NCBI RefSeq assembly: GCF_024435355.1 | Contig: NZ_JAMJWG010000012.1 | Coordinates: 62,001 to 126,000, forward strand | DNA: 64,000 bases | From: Streptomyces odontomachi | GTDB taxonomy: Bacteria; Actinomycetota; Actinomycetes; Streptomycetales; Streptomycetaceae | Reading direction: 5' to 3' | Part shown: positions 1-7,942 of the stretch, piece by piece | Position numbering within the stretch: the first letter of the stretch is position 1 | Layout: the number at the start of each line of letters is the position of its first letter | Position numbers and translations under genes: made by a program | Notes under the pieces: generated by a model | Database searches by the model: none | What the model was told of the DNA's origin: nothing | Seen by the model: the letters and a program-made list of their open reading frames with translations, nothing else

Positions 1-1275
1 GCCCATGAGGACGCCGCGCAGCGCATGGCGGACGCGCTGAAGGCGGCGGAGGCGCGCCGGGAACGCACGGAGCAGGGACGCGCACCCAAGGCGGACCAGA
101 AGCGCCCCGGCGCCGCGGCCGGCGGCACCGCGCGCCCGTCCGACGCCCGCTCTGCGAAGCAGCAGGGCTCCGCCGCCCAAGGGAAGAAGAGCGCGCAGGC
201 GCCGGGGAAGAAGTCCTCCGACGCGTCGGGGAAGAAGGGCTCCGGTGACTCGGGAAAGCCCAAGGGTGCGGCCCGGAGCGGCGGCACGGCTGCCGGGAAG
301 CCCTCGGGCTCGGCATCGCGGAGCAGTGCCGCGACCGCCGGGAAGTCCTCGGGAGCCAAGGCGAAGGCAACCACGCCGAAGGGAGCGGCGGCGAAAGGTG
401 CCGGTTCTCAGGGCGGCACGGCCAAGCCCAAGCCGCCCTCGACCGGTTCCGGTTCCGGTTCGTCGTCCTCGTCCTCGTCCGAGAGCGGTTGCTTCTGGAT
501 CGTGGCCGTGATCGTCGCCATCGTCCTTCTCATCTGGCAGCCGTGGAAGGACGACTCGTCGGACTCCGGGTCGTCCGGATCGTCCGATGGTTACTCCAGC
601 AGCACGTCGGGGGATCTGTCGGGCGGCTCGTCGGACGACACGGCCAGCAGCGGCGGCACCGATTCCCTGACGGCCGGTGACACCTCGGGGTCGTCGAGCG
701 GCCTGGACGACGATGACGACTCGGGCACCGACTCCGGCTCGGGGTCGGATGCGGATGACGGTGCGTCCGAGACGAGCTCCCCGCCGCCCGACCCGGTCGA
801 CACCGCCTTCGGCGCCGTGAGCAGCGGCGACTGCCTCGACGTCTACCAGAACGGCTACGGTCAGTGGAGTCGTACGTCCCCGGAGCAGGTCTCCTGCGGA
901 TCAGCCGACGCCTATCTGCGGGTCACCCAGACCGGCGACGGTGCGACGACCTGCTCATCCGGCGGGGGACGTGGCAGCTGGGAGCACACCAACACGGACT
1001 TCTCGTCGACCACGCTGTGCCTTGAGCGGCAGTTCCGCACCGGCCAGTGCTTCCTCGCCAAGGCCAACGGCGACCAGCCGGGCGGCGCCGACCTGCTCAC
1101 CCTGTGGAGTTGCAGCGCCGACAAGGTGCCGCAGGGCTTCAACTACATCATGCAGATCACGGCCATCATGGCCTCCTCGGCCGGCACCAACGCCTGCCCC
1201 GGGGACGGCCGCCACTACACCTACTCCTGGAATGTCTACGACGGCGGAACGATGATCTGCACCAAGGTCGCCTGA
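1..1275 (+). CDS. Ser/Gly/Lys-rich single-pass membrane protein, probably 5' truncated
   Basis: The frame is open to the left edge. The first ATG is at 25, but no convincing ribosome binding site precedes it, so the true start may lie outside the window. The N-terminal ~150 residues are basic and rich in Ala, Gly, Ser and Lys, and look disordered. One transmembrane segment follows (CFWIVAVIVAIVLLIWQPW, about residues 154-172 from the ATG), then an acidic Ser/Gly/Asp-rich linker. The C-terminal ~160 residues hold seven or more cysteines and should be extracellular. The spacing (GDCLDV, VSCGSA, TLCLER, GQCFLA, WSCSAD, MICTKV) faintly recalls the LppU/SCO3897 lipoprotein fold. I infer an envelope protein with a cytoplasmic tail; its function is unknown. 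Confidence 0.7.
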   Translation, partial: AHEDAAQRMADALKAAEARRERTEQGRAPKADQKRPGAAAGGTARPSDARSAKQQGSAAQGKKSAQAPGKKSSDASGKKGSGDSGKPKGAARSGGTAAGKPSGSASRSSAATAGKSSGAKAKATTPKGAAAKGAGSQGGTAKPKPPSTGSGSGSSSSSSSESGCFWIVAVIVAIVLLIWQPWKDDSSDSGSSGSSDGYSSSTSGDLSGGSSDDTASSGGTDSLTAGDTSGSSSGLDDDDDSGTDSGSGSDADDGASETSSPPPDPVDTAFGAVSSGDCLDVYQNGYGQWSRTSPEQVSCGSADAYLRVTQTGDGATTCSSGGGRGSWEHTNTDFSSTTLCLERQFRTGQCFLAKANGDQPGGADLLTLWSCSADKVPQGFNYIMQITAIMASSAGTNACPGDGRHYTYSWNVYDGGTMICTKVA

Positions 1276-1297
1276 CGGAGGCCGCCTGAGGCCGTCC

Positions 1298-1885
1298 CTA
1301 TTGCGGGTCCCGCCACATGGGCCACATGGCGGGCCCGTCCGGCAGGACGAGTGTGTATCCCATGTCCATGAACCCGAGCCGCTCGTACAGGCCCCGGCTG
1401 CGCTCCGTGCTCGCCTCCAGGTAGACCGGCTGGCGCTCGCGGTCGCAGCGATCGAGGGTGGCCCGGATGAGCGCACCGCCCAGCCCCTCGCCCTGGCGGT
1501 CCGGGGCCACGGCCACCAACTGGAGGTACTCGTGCGCCCGCCTCCTGGGGTGCGCGGCGTCGACCAGGCGGCCCACCAGTTCGATGCGTTCGTTGCCCGG
1601 GTCGACGGCCTGGCGGATCAGCGCGGGGCCGTCCTCGTCGCAGGGGTGACCGGTGGGCACCCAGATCCACAGCGCGGCCGCGGCACCGTCCTCCGTCATG
1701 TCGACGCGGCCGTCATGGAGGGTCTGGTCGAGGAACGCGACCATCATGGTGGCGTTCTTGGCGCGGCGGTCGGCCTCGTCCGGGAAGAGCCAGAGGGTCA
1801 CCGGATCCTCCAGGAAGGCCTCGTCCAACAGCCGGGCGACGATCTCCCGGTCTTCCTGCCGGGCCCTGCGGATCGCCACGCCCAT
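1298..1885 (-). CDS. GNAT-family N-acetyltransferase
   Basis: The 195-residue protein fits a single GNAT domain that moves an acetyl group from acetyl-CoA to an amine. The acetyl-CoA binding motif A is visible as LVAVAPDRQGEGLGGALI (the Q/RxxGxG/A loop). It is followed by VYLEAS and the C-terminal GLYERLGF motif. I chose the ATG at 1885 (MGVAIRRARQ) because the GNAT fold begins directly after it; a start at 1909 adds eight residues. It lies 152 nt downstream of the polyprenyl synthase on the same strand. The substrate cannot be read from the sequence. Confidence 0.9.
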   Translation of the reverse strand: MGVAIRRARQEDREIVARLLDEAFLEDPVTLWLFPDEADRRAKNATMMVAFLDQTLHDGRVDMTEDGAAAALWIWVPTGHPCDEDGPALIRQAVDPGNERIELVGRLVDAAHPRRRAHEYLQLVAVAPDRQGEGLGGALIRATLDRCDRERQPVYLEASTERSRGLYERLGFMDMGYTLVLPDGPAMWPMWRDPQ

Positions 1886-2037
1886 TCCCTGCCCGCCTCT
1901 CGTCCCCAACGGCCTTGTCGCACCGGACTCCTGGAGTGGGTCGCCCCGTGTCCGGCCGGAGAAGCCTAGGGGATCTTATGCGGACACATACGGCGGGCTC
2001 CGCAAACCAGGTCTTCTCGGTCGCACCCGGTCCGGCC

Positions 2038-3243
2038 TCACGCGCTGCGCCTGGTCACGAACTCGGCGAGGGAGAGCAGACCGCCGGCCGCCACCGGGTC
2101 GGGTATCGCACGGGAGAGCTGCTGCACCGCCCGTGCCATGCGGTCGGCCGCATGCGACTGTGCCCAGTCGCGACCGCCGGCCTCCTCCACGGCGAGCGCC
2201 GTACGCTCCAGGTCCTCGACGGTCGGGGCGGCCTCGGCCGAGTACAGCCTGACGAGTTCGGCCGCCGCCGGTGTCCTCGACTCCAGGGCGGCCACGACCG
2301 GCAGCGACTTCTTGCGGGCCAGCAGGTCGGCTCCGGCGGGCTTGCCGGTGCGCCGCGGGTCCCCCCATATGCCGATCACATCGTCGATCAGTTGGAAGGC
2401 GAGCCCGGCCTCCCGGCCGAAGGCGTCCAGCGCGGCCACGGTCTCCTCCTCGGCACCCGCGTACAGGGCGCCCACGGCGCATGCGCAGCCGATCAGGGCG
2501 CCCGTCTTGGCCTCGGCCACGACGAGGCACTCGTCAAGGGTGACCTGGTCGGGAGCGCGCTGCTCCAGCGCCGTGTCGACCTGCTGGCCCTCGCAGAGCT
2601 CGATGACGCAGAGGGCGATCCGGGCCGCCGCTGCGGCCGCCGCGGGGTGCGGATCCTCGACGAGCAGCCGCTGCGCCAGAGCTTGTAACGCGTCTCCGGC
2701 GAGGATGGCGTCCGGCACGCCGAAGACCGTCCATGCGGTGGGGCGGTGCCGCCGCGTGGTGTCGCGGTCCATGACGTCGTCGTGCAGCAGCGTGAAGTTG
2801 TGGACCAGCTCCACGGCCGCCGCGGCTCGGGCCACGGATTCGGTCCTCCCGCCGAGGGCCCGGGTCGCCGCGAACACCAGCGCGGGCCGGATCGCCTTGC
2901 CCGCACCGCCGCCGGAGGGCACGCCCCGGCCGTCAGCAGGACCGTCCGACCAGCCGAAGTGGTGCAGCGCGACCCGGCGCATCGCGGCGGGCAAGGTGCC
3001 GATGGCCCGGTGCAGTTCGGGGTCGACGGTGGCGCGGGCCGCGGCGAGGATCAGCGCCGCGTCATGCCGGTCGGCGGGCACGGCCTGCTCAGCGGACGGT
3101 GCCCGGTGCTCCGGGGCGGGCTCCCTGCGCGCCGGGCCTGGAACCCGGCCGGGGATGGCGTCGGTGGCCGCCGGGCGGGTACGGCCCGTCGGGGTCCCTG
3201 CCGGTCGGGGCGGGGACGAGGAGTCGGGCGCCGGGGCGGTCAC
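2038..3243 (-). CDS. Polyprenyl diphosphate synthase, encapsulin-cargo-like
   Basis: This trans-isoprenyl diphosphate synthase condenses IPP with an allylic diphosphate. The first Asp-rich motif is HDDVMD within LLHDDVMDRDTTRRHRPTAW, and the second is FQLIDDVIGIWGDP. A conserved KKSLPV follows. The N-terminal ~75 residues are Pro/Ala-rich and look disordered. Such tails are known in the polyprenyl transferases packaged by family 2 encapsulin shells, but no shell gene lies in this window. The GTG start at 3243 overlaps the stop of a 70-codon ORF (GTGA), which suggests translational coupling. Product chain length cannot be predicted here; a GGPP-type enzyme is plausible. Confidence 0.88.
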   Translation of the reverse strand: MTAPAPDSSSPPRPAGTPTGRTRPAATDAIPGRVPGPARREPAPEHRAPSAEQAVPADRHDAALILAAARATVDPELHRAIGTLPAAMRRVALHHFGWSDGPADGRGVPSGGGAGKAIRPALVFAATRALGGRTESVARAAAAVELVHNFTLLHDDVMDRDTTRRHRPTAWTVFGVPDAILAGDALQALAQRLLVEDPHPAAAAAAARIALCVIELCEGQQVDTALEQRAPDQVTLDECLVVAEAKTGALIGCACAVGALYAGAEEETVAALDAFGREAGLAFQLIDDVIGIWGDPRRTGKPAGADLLARKKSLPVVAALESRTPAAAELVRLYSAEAAPTVEDLERTALAVEEAGGRDWAQSHAADRMARAVQQLSRAIPDPVAAGGLLSLAEFVTRRSA

Positions 3244-3452
3244 GGCCGACGGCCGATCTCGACGTTCCCCGGGACGCCCGGCACGTCCGGTACGAGCACG
3301 GCCGCCGAGCAGTACGCCGTCACCGGGTGGGAGCTGATCGCCTGCATCCGCGGTGCCGGCTTGGTGGTGGTGGCCGGACTCCGCGCGGCGGCCGTGCCGA
3401 GACTCTGCTGCGGCTTCGCTTGCCCGGCGCGGGCCTCTTTCCCTACCGACAT
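3240..3452 (-). CDS. Small ORF coupled to the polyprenyl synthase
   Basis: This 70-codon ORF starts with ATG at 3452, seven bases after a strong GGGAGGG Shine-Dalgarno. It stops in a GTGA overlap with the polyprenyl synthase start. The peptide is Ala/Pro/Thr-rich with no domain I recognise. It may be a leader ORF that delivers ribosomes to the synthase. It could also be part of a longer N-terminal tail separated by a frameshift, since both segments share the same low-complexity character. The RBS and overlap are visible; the role is inferred. Confidence 0.45.
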   Translation of the reverse strand: MSVGKEARAGQAKPQQSLGTAAARSPATTTKPAPRMQAISSHPVTAYCSAAVLVPDVPGVPGNVEIGRRP

Positions 3453-4021
3453 AAAAATGCCCTCCCGATCATGCAGTGATCTGCACGGGCAAGCCTTCCA
3501 GTACGGAGCGTGCCGAGGCCATTACACAAAAGAGCGGGATTGCCGGGAAGGAGATGGGGCAGAGGCGCCCGTTACCTGCGGGTTACCCGGCGCTCGCCTC
3601 ATTCCCGTGCGCCCCACTGATCCGCCGCACCACCTTCTCGACGTCCCTGAGCGGCAGTTATCCGCTCCGCACTCCCGCGCCCCCGTTCGCAGTCACCCGA
3701 TCGGGTGCACCCGAGGGAACCCAGGAAAATGTTCGAGCGTTGGTCAAATGGGAAGTCGTACAGTCCGTCCATAGCTGTTTTCCGGAGTTTCGATCCGGCA
3801 TTCCCGATGAGGTGATGGTGCGGATTCCGCGAAGCGGGAATGCAGGAGACGTCGAGTCCGCAGATCGGCGGCCACCGGCCCGGCGGGCCACCGATCGGTC
3901 GATCGACACCGACCATGGCCACCGCCGGCACTCCCGTACGCACCCCGGCCCACCCCCGGGGCCCGACCCCCCAGCCCGCCGTCCGACATTCCGACCACGC
4001 ACCCACCGACAGGAGAGACCC
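3453..4021. other. Gene-free intergenic region
   Basis: About 570 bases separate the divergent polyprenyl synthase unit and the small gene at 4022. No open frame here has convincing coding features. The stretch is less GC-rich than its surroundings, around 3730-3800 in particular, and must hold the promoters for both directions. I could not assign a specific -35/-10 pair or operator. Confidence 0.5.
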
Positions 4022-4261
4022 ATGGCAGGCTTCCTGGACCGCGCGAAGGAACAGGCCCAGCGCGGCATCAATCAGGGCAAGCAGCGGATCGACGAGGTAC
4101 AGGCCCAGCGCGCGGGCAACGACCTGCTGCGCAAGCTCGGCGCCGCCTACTACTCCGAGCGCCGCGGCAGCGGCTCCGCCGAGGACACCCAGCAGGCCCT
4201 CCAAGCGCTGGAAAGCCACATCGCGACCAACGGCGACGGCTTCCTGCGCGGCCGGGAGTGA
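4022..4261 (+). CDS. Small conserved hypothetical protein
   Basis: A 79-residue protein starting MAGFLDRAKEQAQRGINQGK, preceded by AGGAGAG six bases upstream of the ATG. The N-terminal half is a charged amphipathic helix rich in Gln, Lys and Glu (KQRIDEVQAQRAGNDLLRKL). The C-terminal half (AAYYSERRGSGSAEDTQQALQALESHI) is probably helical too. There is no membrane segment, cysteine motif or enzyme signature. It overlaps the next gene by GTGA, so the two are likely co-translated. I do not recognise a characterised family. The much longer frame that includes it upstream is not supported. Confidence 0.75.
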   Translation: MAGFLDRAKEQAQRGINQGKQRIDEVQAQRAGNDLLRKLGAAYYSERRGSGSAEDTQQALQALESHIATNGDGFLRGRE

Positions 4262-5244
4262 CCGCCCACCCCCGGATACCCTCCCCGCTCACCCCCGTCG
4301 ACGACGAGCGATTCGCCCGCCGTGGCGTCCGGCTGCTCCTCAAGCGCGACGACCTGATCCACCCGGACCTGGTCGGCAACAAGTGGCGCAAGCTGCTGCC
4401 GAACCTCGCCGCGGCACGCGGACGGGCCCTGGTCACCTTCGGTGGCGCCTACTCCAACCACCTGCGGGCCACCGCGGCCGCGGGCCGCCTGCTCGGCCTG
4501 CCCACCATAGGCGTGGTCCGCGGCCACGAACTGGCCGAGCGCCCGCTCAACGCCTCGCTGACCCGCTGCGCCGCCGACGGCATGCGACTGCACTTCGTCG
4601 ACCGGACGACCTACCGCCGCAAGACACACCCCGACGTCCTGGCCACACTGCTGCGGGAGCTCGACGTCGCGGACGCCTGCGTCATACCCGAGGGCGGCAG
4701 CAACGCCCAGGCGGTGCGCGGCTGCGTCGCGCTCGGCCAGGAGCTGCGCGGCCAGGCCGACGTGGTAGCCGTGGCCTGCGGCACCGGCGGCACCCTCGCC
4801 GGGCTCGCCGCAGGCCTCGACAGCAGCCAGCGCGCCCTGGGTGTGCCGGTACTCAAGGGCGATTTCCTGAACGCGGAGATACGCACCCTCCAAGAGGCCG
4901 CTTTCGGCGGCCCACGCGGCACCTGGTGGCTCGACGAGCGCTTCCACTTCGGCGGCTACGCCCGTACGGACGCCACCCTGGAGGACTTCGCAGAGGACTT
5001 CGAGAACCGCCACCGCCAGCACGACGTACCCGACGCCCTCTGCCCCAGCTCCAGCCCCAGCCCCAGCCCCAGCCCCGAGCTGCGCATAGAGCGTCTCTAT
5101 GTCGCCAAATTGCTCTATGGACTCGTCACCCTCACCGAGGAGGACGCTTTCGCGCCGGGAACCACCGTCGCCGCGGTCATCACCGGCCGCCCCTTCCCGG
5201 ACGAGGACCGGGCTCCGGCCCAGGCTCAGGTCGCCTCCCGGTAG
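4258..5244 (+). CDS. PLP-dependent ACC deaminase / D-cysteine desulfhydrase family enzyme
   Basis: The 328-residue protein belongs to the tryptophan-synthase-beta-like (fold II) PLP enzymes. The PLP lysine lies in LVGNKWRKLLPNL near residue 41. The substrate-side motif TFGGAYSNHLRATA follows, and the phosphate-binding Gly loop is ACGTGGTLAG. ACC deaminases break 1-aminocyclopropane-1-carboxylate to 2-oxobutyrate and ammonia; close relatives desulfurate D-cysteine. The sequence alone does not decide between them. A Ser-Pro repeat (SSSPSPSPSP, near residue 265) interrupts the C-terminal third. The GTG start overlaps the small gene upstream. The last 19 bases overlap the antiporter gene tail-to-tail. 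Confidence 0.85.
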   Translation: MTAHPRIPSPLTPVDDERFARRGVRLLLKRDDLIHPDLVGNKWRKLLPNLAAARGRALVTFGGAYSNHLRATAAAGRLLGLPTIGVVRGHELAERPLNASLTRCAADGMRLHFVDRTTYRRKTHPDVLATLLRELDVADACVIPEGGSNAQAVRGCVALGQELRGQADVVAVACGTGGTLAGLAAGLDSSQRALGVPVLKGDFLNAEIRTLQEAAFGGPRGTWWLDERFHFGGYARTDATLEDFAEDFENRHRQHDVPDALCPSSSPSPSPSPELRIERLYVAKLLYGLVTLTEEDAFAPGTTVAAVITGRPFPDEDRAPAQAQVASR

Positions 5245-6821
5245 GCCGCCGCCTCCTCCAGGTCCAGCCTGCGCAGCAGCGTCCGCAGCATCTCGTCGTC
5301 GATGTACCGGGCGTCCCGCAGCCGGACGAAGACCGACCGCTCGGTCTCGATCATCTTCCGGGCCAGTCGCCGGTACGTGTCGTCGGCGGTCTCCCCCGTC
5401 TCCGGATTGATCGCGCCGAGCCGCTCCCAGACGGCGTTGCGGCGACGCTCCAGGACGGTGCGCAGACGGTCGGCCAGGGGGCCGGGCAGGGCGTTGCGCT
5501 CGTCGCTGAGCAGTTCGTCGAGCTTCCGCTCGGCCGCCCGGGACGCCTGCGCCTGTGCCTGCGCCTCGGCCAGCGTCTGCTCGTGTACGTCGCGGCCCGT
5601 CAGCCGCAGGGTCCGGATCAGCTTCGGCAGCGTCAGGCCCTGGAAGACGAGGGTGCCGATGACGGTGGTGAAGGTCAGGAACAGCACCAGGTTGCGGGCC
5701 GGGAACGGGCTGCCGTCATGCCGGGTGACCGGGATCGAGAAGGCGATCGCCAGCGACACCACCCCGCGCATGCCCGCCCAGCCGATCACCAGCGGACCGC
5801 GCCACGTGGGGTCGGCCTCCCGCTCCCGGATGCGCTCCGACAGCGCACGCGGCAGGAACGTGGCGGGATACACCCACGCCAGGCGGCTCACGACGGCCAC
5901 CAGGAACAGCGCCACCGCGTACCACAGCGCGGTCACACCCGCGTACCGGCCCAGACCGCGCATCACGACCGGAAGCTGGAGCCCGATCAGCGCGAAGACG
6001 GCCGTCTCCAGGATGAAGGCGACCATCTTCCAGACCGCCTCCTCCTGGAGCCGGGTCGCGAAGTCGACCTGCCAGGCGCGGTGGCCCAGATAGAGCGCGA
6101 CGACGACCACGGCGAGGACCCCCGAGGCGTGCAGCTGCTCGGCCACCCCGTAGGCGAAGAACGGGATCAGCAGCGACAGGGTGTTCTGGAGCAATGCCTC
6201 TTTGAGATGCGTACGCAGCCAGTGCAGCGGCACCATCAGCAGCAGCCCGATCCCGATACCGCCGAGCGTGGCCAGCACGAACTGCTCGATGGCGGCGCCC
6301 CAGCTCGCGCCCGCCCCGACGGCCGCGCCGACGGCCACCCGGTAGGCGGTGATCGCGGTCGCGTCGTTCATCAGGGACTCGCCCTGAAGGATCGTCGTGA
6401 TCCGGGAGGGCAGCCCGATCCTGCGGGCCACCGCGGTCGCCGCCACCGCATCCGGCGGCGCCACCACCGCCCCCAGCACCAGGGCCGAGGTCAGCGGCAA
6501 CCCGGGCACCACGAGGTACGCGACCCAGCCCACCACTACGGCCGTGAACAGCACGCACCCCACCGACAGCAGCAGCACGGGCCGCACCTGGGCGCGCAGG
6601 TCCAGGTACGAACTGTCGGTCGCCGCCGTGTACAGCAGCGGGGGGAGCAGCAGCGGCAGCACGACCCGTGGCTCGAGGGAGTACGTGGGAATGCCCGGCA
6701 GATACGAGACGGCGAGGCCCACGGCGACCAGCAGCAACGGAGCCGGGACGGCCAAGCGCCGAGTCGCGCCCGCCACCGCGGAACCGCCCGCGACCAGCAA
6801 CAACAGAGGCAATGCGTCCAT
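5226..6821 (-). CDS. Na+/H+ antiporter, CPA1 family
   Basis: The 531-residue protein has about a dozen hydrophobic segments over the first ~400 residues, then a charged cytoplasmic tail rich in Arg, Glu and Ala. CPA1 signatures are visible: VLGAVVAPPDAVAATAVARRIGLP and LQGESLMNDATAI, where the paired acidic residues bind the cation, and VIGWAGMRGVVSLAIA. Its role is to exchange cytoplasmic Na+ for H+ at the membrane, serving pH and salt balance. It is divergent from a UBP zinc-finger gene, and the sigH stress locus lies just beyond, which fits an osmotic or ionic stress setting. Its 3' end overlaps the PLP enzyme gene on the other strand by 19 bases. Confidence 0.93.
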   Translation of the reverse strand: MDALPLLLLVAGGSAVAGATRRLAVPAPLLLVAVGLAVSYLPGIPTYSLEPRVVLPLLLPPLLYTAATDSSYLDLRAQVRPVLLLSVGCVLFTAVVVGWVAYLVVPGLPLTSALVLGAVVAPPDAVAATAVARRIGLPSRITTILQGESLMNDATAITAYRVAVGAAVGAGASWGAAIEQFVLATLGGIGIGLLLMVPLHWLRTHLKEALLQNTLSLLIPFFAYGVAEQLHASGVLAVVVVALYLGHRAWQVDFATRLQEEAVWKMVAFILETAVFALIGLQLPVVMRGLGRYAGVTALWYAVALFLVAVVSRLAWVYPATFLPRALSERIREREADPTWRGPLVIGWAGMRGVVSLAIAFSIPVTRHDGSPFPARNLVLFLTFTTVIGTLVFQGLTLPKLIRTLRLTGRDVHEQTLAEAQAQAQASRAAERKLDELLSDERNALPGPLADRLRTVLERRRNAVWERLGAINPETGETADDTYRRLARKMIETERSVFVRLRDARYIDDEMLRTLLRRLDLEEAAAYREAT

Positions 6822-6940
6822 CGACTACGCCCGTCTTCCTCGGTTGCGCCGCGCGCCGGCAGCCCGGCGGAGCGGGTACTCCACACCGCGCCCGACGGGG
6901 TGCGGCTCCGTGGCCGCGGCAAGCCCAGGTCAGGCATCGT

Positions 6941-6960
6941 AACCTGGCTATTCACAGGTT
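6941..6960. promoter_or_regulatory. Inverted repeat in antiporter / zinc-finger intergenic region
   Basis: The half-sites AACCTG and CAGGTT are separated by eight bases. They lie 37 bases before the zinc-finger ATG and about 120 bases before the antiporter start. The symmetry is visible in the sequence. That a regulator binds it is inference. Confidence 0.3.
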
Positions 6961-6996
6961 CTTGGAAGTGCCTGGGAATGCGCGACGGAGAAGACG

Positions 6997-7257
6997 ATGA
7001 GAGAGTGCACGCACCTGGCGGCGCTGCCCGTGACCGAGCCGACGCCGCAGAGCGAGACATGTCTCGAGTGCCTGGCCGCCGGAACCCACCCGGTGCAGCT
7101 GCGGCTCTGCCTGGAGTGCGGCCACGTCGGCTGCTGCGACTCCTCGCCCTTGCAGCACGGCACCGAACACTTCAAGCAGACCGGCCACCCGGTGATGCGC
7201 AGCTTCGAGCCCGGCGAGTCCTGGCGCTGGTGCTTCGTGGACTACGTCCTGGTATGA
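6997..7257 (+). CDS. UBP-type zinc-finger protein
   Basis: This 86-residue protein is essentially one ZnF-UBP domain. The ligand pattern is visible: an N-terminal CTHL, then CLEC, then CLECGHVGCCDSS, followed by spaced histidines in LQHGTEHFKQTGHPVM. The family usually binds ubiquitin C-termini in eukaryotes, but the bacterial stand-alone role is unsettled. From memory, some bacterial Na+/H+ antiporters carry this domain fused at the C-terminus, which makes the divergent antiporter neighbour meaningful. It could equally belong to the sigH locus downstream: S. coelicolor names a gene upstream of ushX as ushY, and I cannot confirm that this is it. Confidence 0.85.
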   Translation: MRECTHLAALPVTEPTPQSETCLECLAAGTHPVQLRLCLECGHVGCCDSSPLQHGTEHFKQTGHPVMRSFEPGESWRWCFVDYVLV

Positions 7258-7528
7258 CGATGTTGGATACGGGACACCAGGGGGCGCGTGGTGACGATTC
7301 GAAAGCCCGGCGCATGGGTACGTCAACCCGGCGTGCGCTCTTGAGAATTGACTCCCGCACACCCCTAGCCACTGAGCGTACCCATTGACTTACTATGAGT
7401 TACAGCATGGCTTCGGGGTTCCAGGACACGGGGCTCGCGCGCGCGATACCGTCACCGCTGACCATGTGTTGCGTTGCCCGAGGACCGACCTCGGGCCCGA
7501 AAGAGCTTGTACCACCTTGGAGGTGAGG

Positions 7529-7942
7529 GTGTCCGAAATCGCAGGCGAGCCCGGGACCCAGGACTTCGTGGAAGTCCGGCTCCCCGCTGCGGGTGCCTAC
7601 CTGTCGGTGCTGCGGACGGCCACGGCCGGACTCGCGGCGCGTTTGGACTTCACTCTCGACGAGATCGAGGACCTACGCATCGCAGTGGACGAGGCCTGCG
7701 CGATCCTGCTGCAGCAGGCCGTGGCCGGCTCCGTGCTCAGCTGCGTCTTCCGCCTCATCGACGACTCCCTGGAGGTGACGGTCTCGGCGCCCACGACCGA
7801 CGGTCGCGCCCCGGAGCGCGAAACCTTCGCCTGGACGGTGCTGTCCGCCCTCGCGGGCAAGGTCGACTCCTCGGTCGCCGAGGACAACACCGTCTCGATC
7901 AGCCTCTACAAACAGCGCGGCGCGGGACCCGGGCCGGCGTGA
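7529..7942 (+). CDS. ushX: Anti-sigma factor, RsbW-like kinase fold (UshX/PrsH-like)
   Basis: The 137-residue protein shows the GHKL/HATPase fold of SpoIIAB/RsbW anti-sigma factors. An N-box-like helix is visible (DEIEDLRIAVDEACAILLQQA), where the Asn of kinases is replaced as in several Streptomyces homologues. It should bind SigH and hold it inactive until stress or an anti-anti-sigma frees it. I chose GTG at 7529, which follows GGAGGTGAGG at good spacing. The frame extends up to 7385, but those residues look non-coding. Its TGA overlaps the GTG of sigH. The name rests on the ushX-sigH gene order known in S. coelicolor. Confidence 0.82.
   Translation: MSEIAGEPGTQDFVEVRLPAAGAYLSVLRTATAGLAARLDFTLDEIEDLRIAVDEACAILLQQAVAGSVLSCVFRLIDDSLEVTVSAPTTDGRAPERETFAWTVLSALAGKVDSSVAEDNTVSISLYKQRGAGPGPA

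Noticed and set aside
3840..7388. Very long plus-strand frame (1182 codons)
   Set aside because: It crosses the small gene, the PLP enzyme and the antiporter in a wrong frame. Its composition is Arg/Pro/Gln-rich, as expected of a GC-bias shadow.
7474..7938. Upstream extension of the sigH frame
   Set aside because: It lies out of frame over the anti-sigma gene. GTG 7939 overlapping the anti-sigma stop is the natural start.
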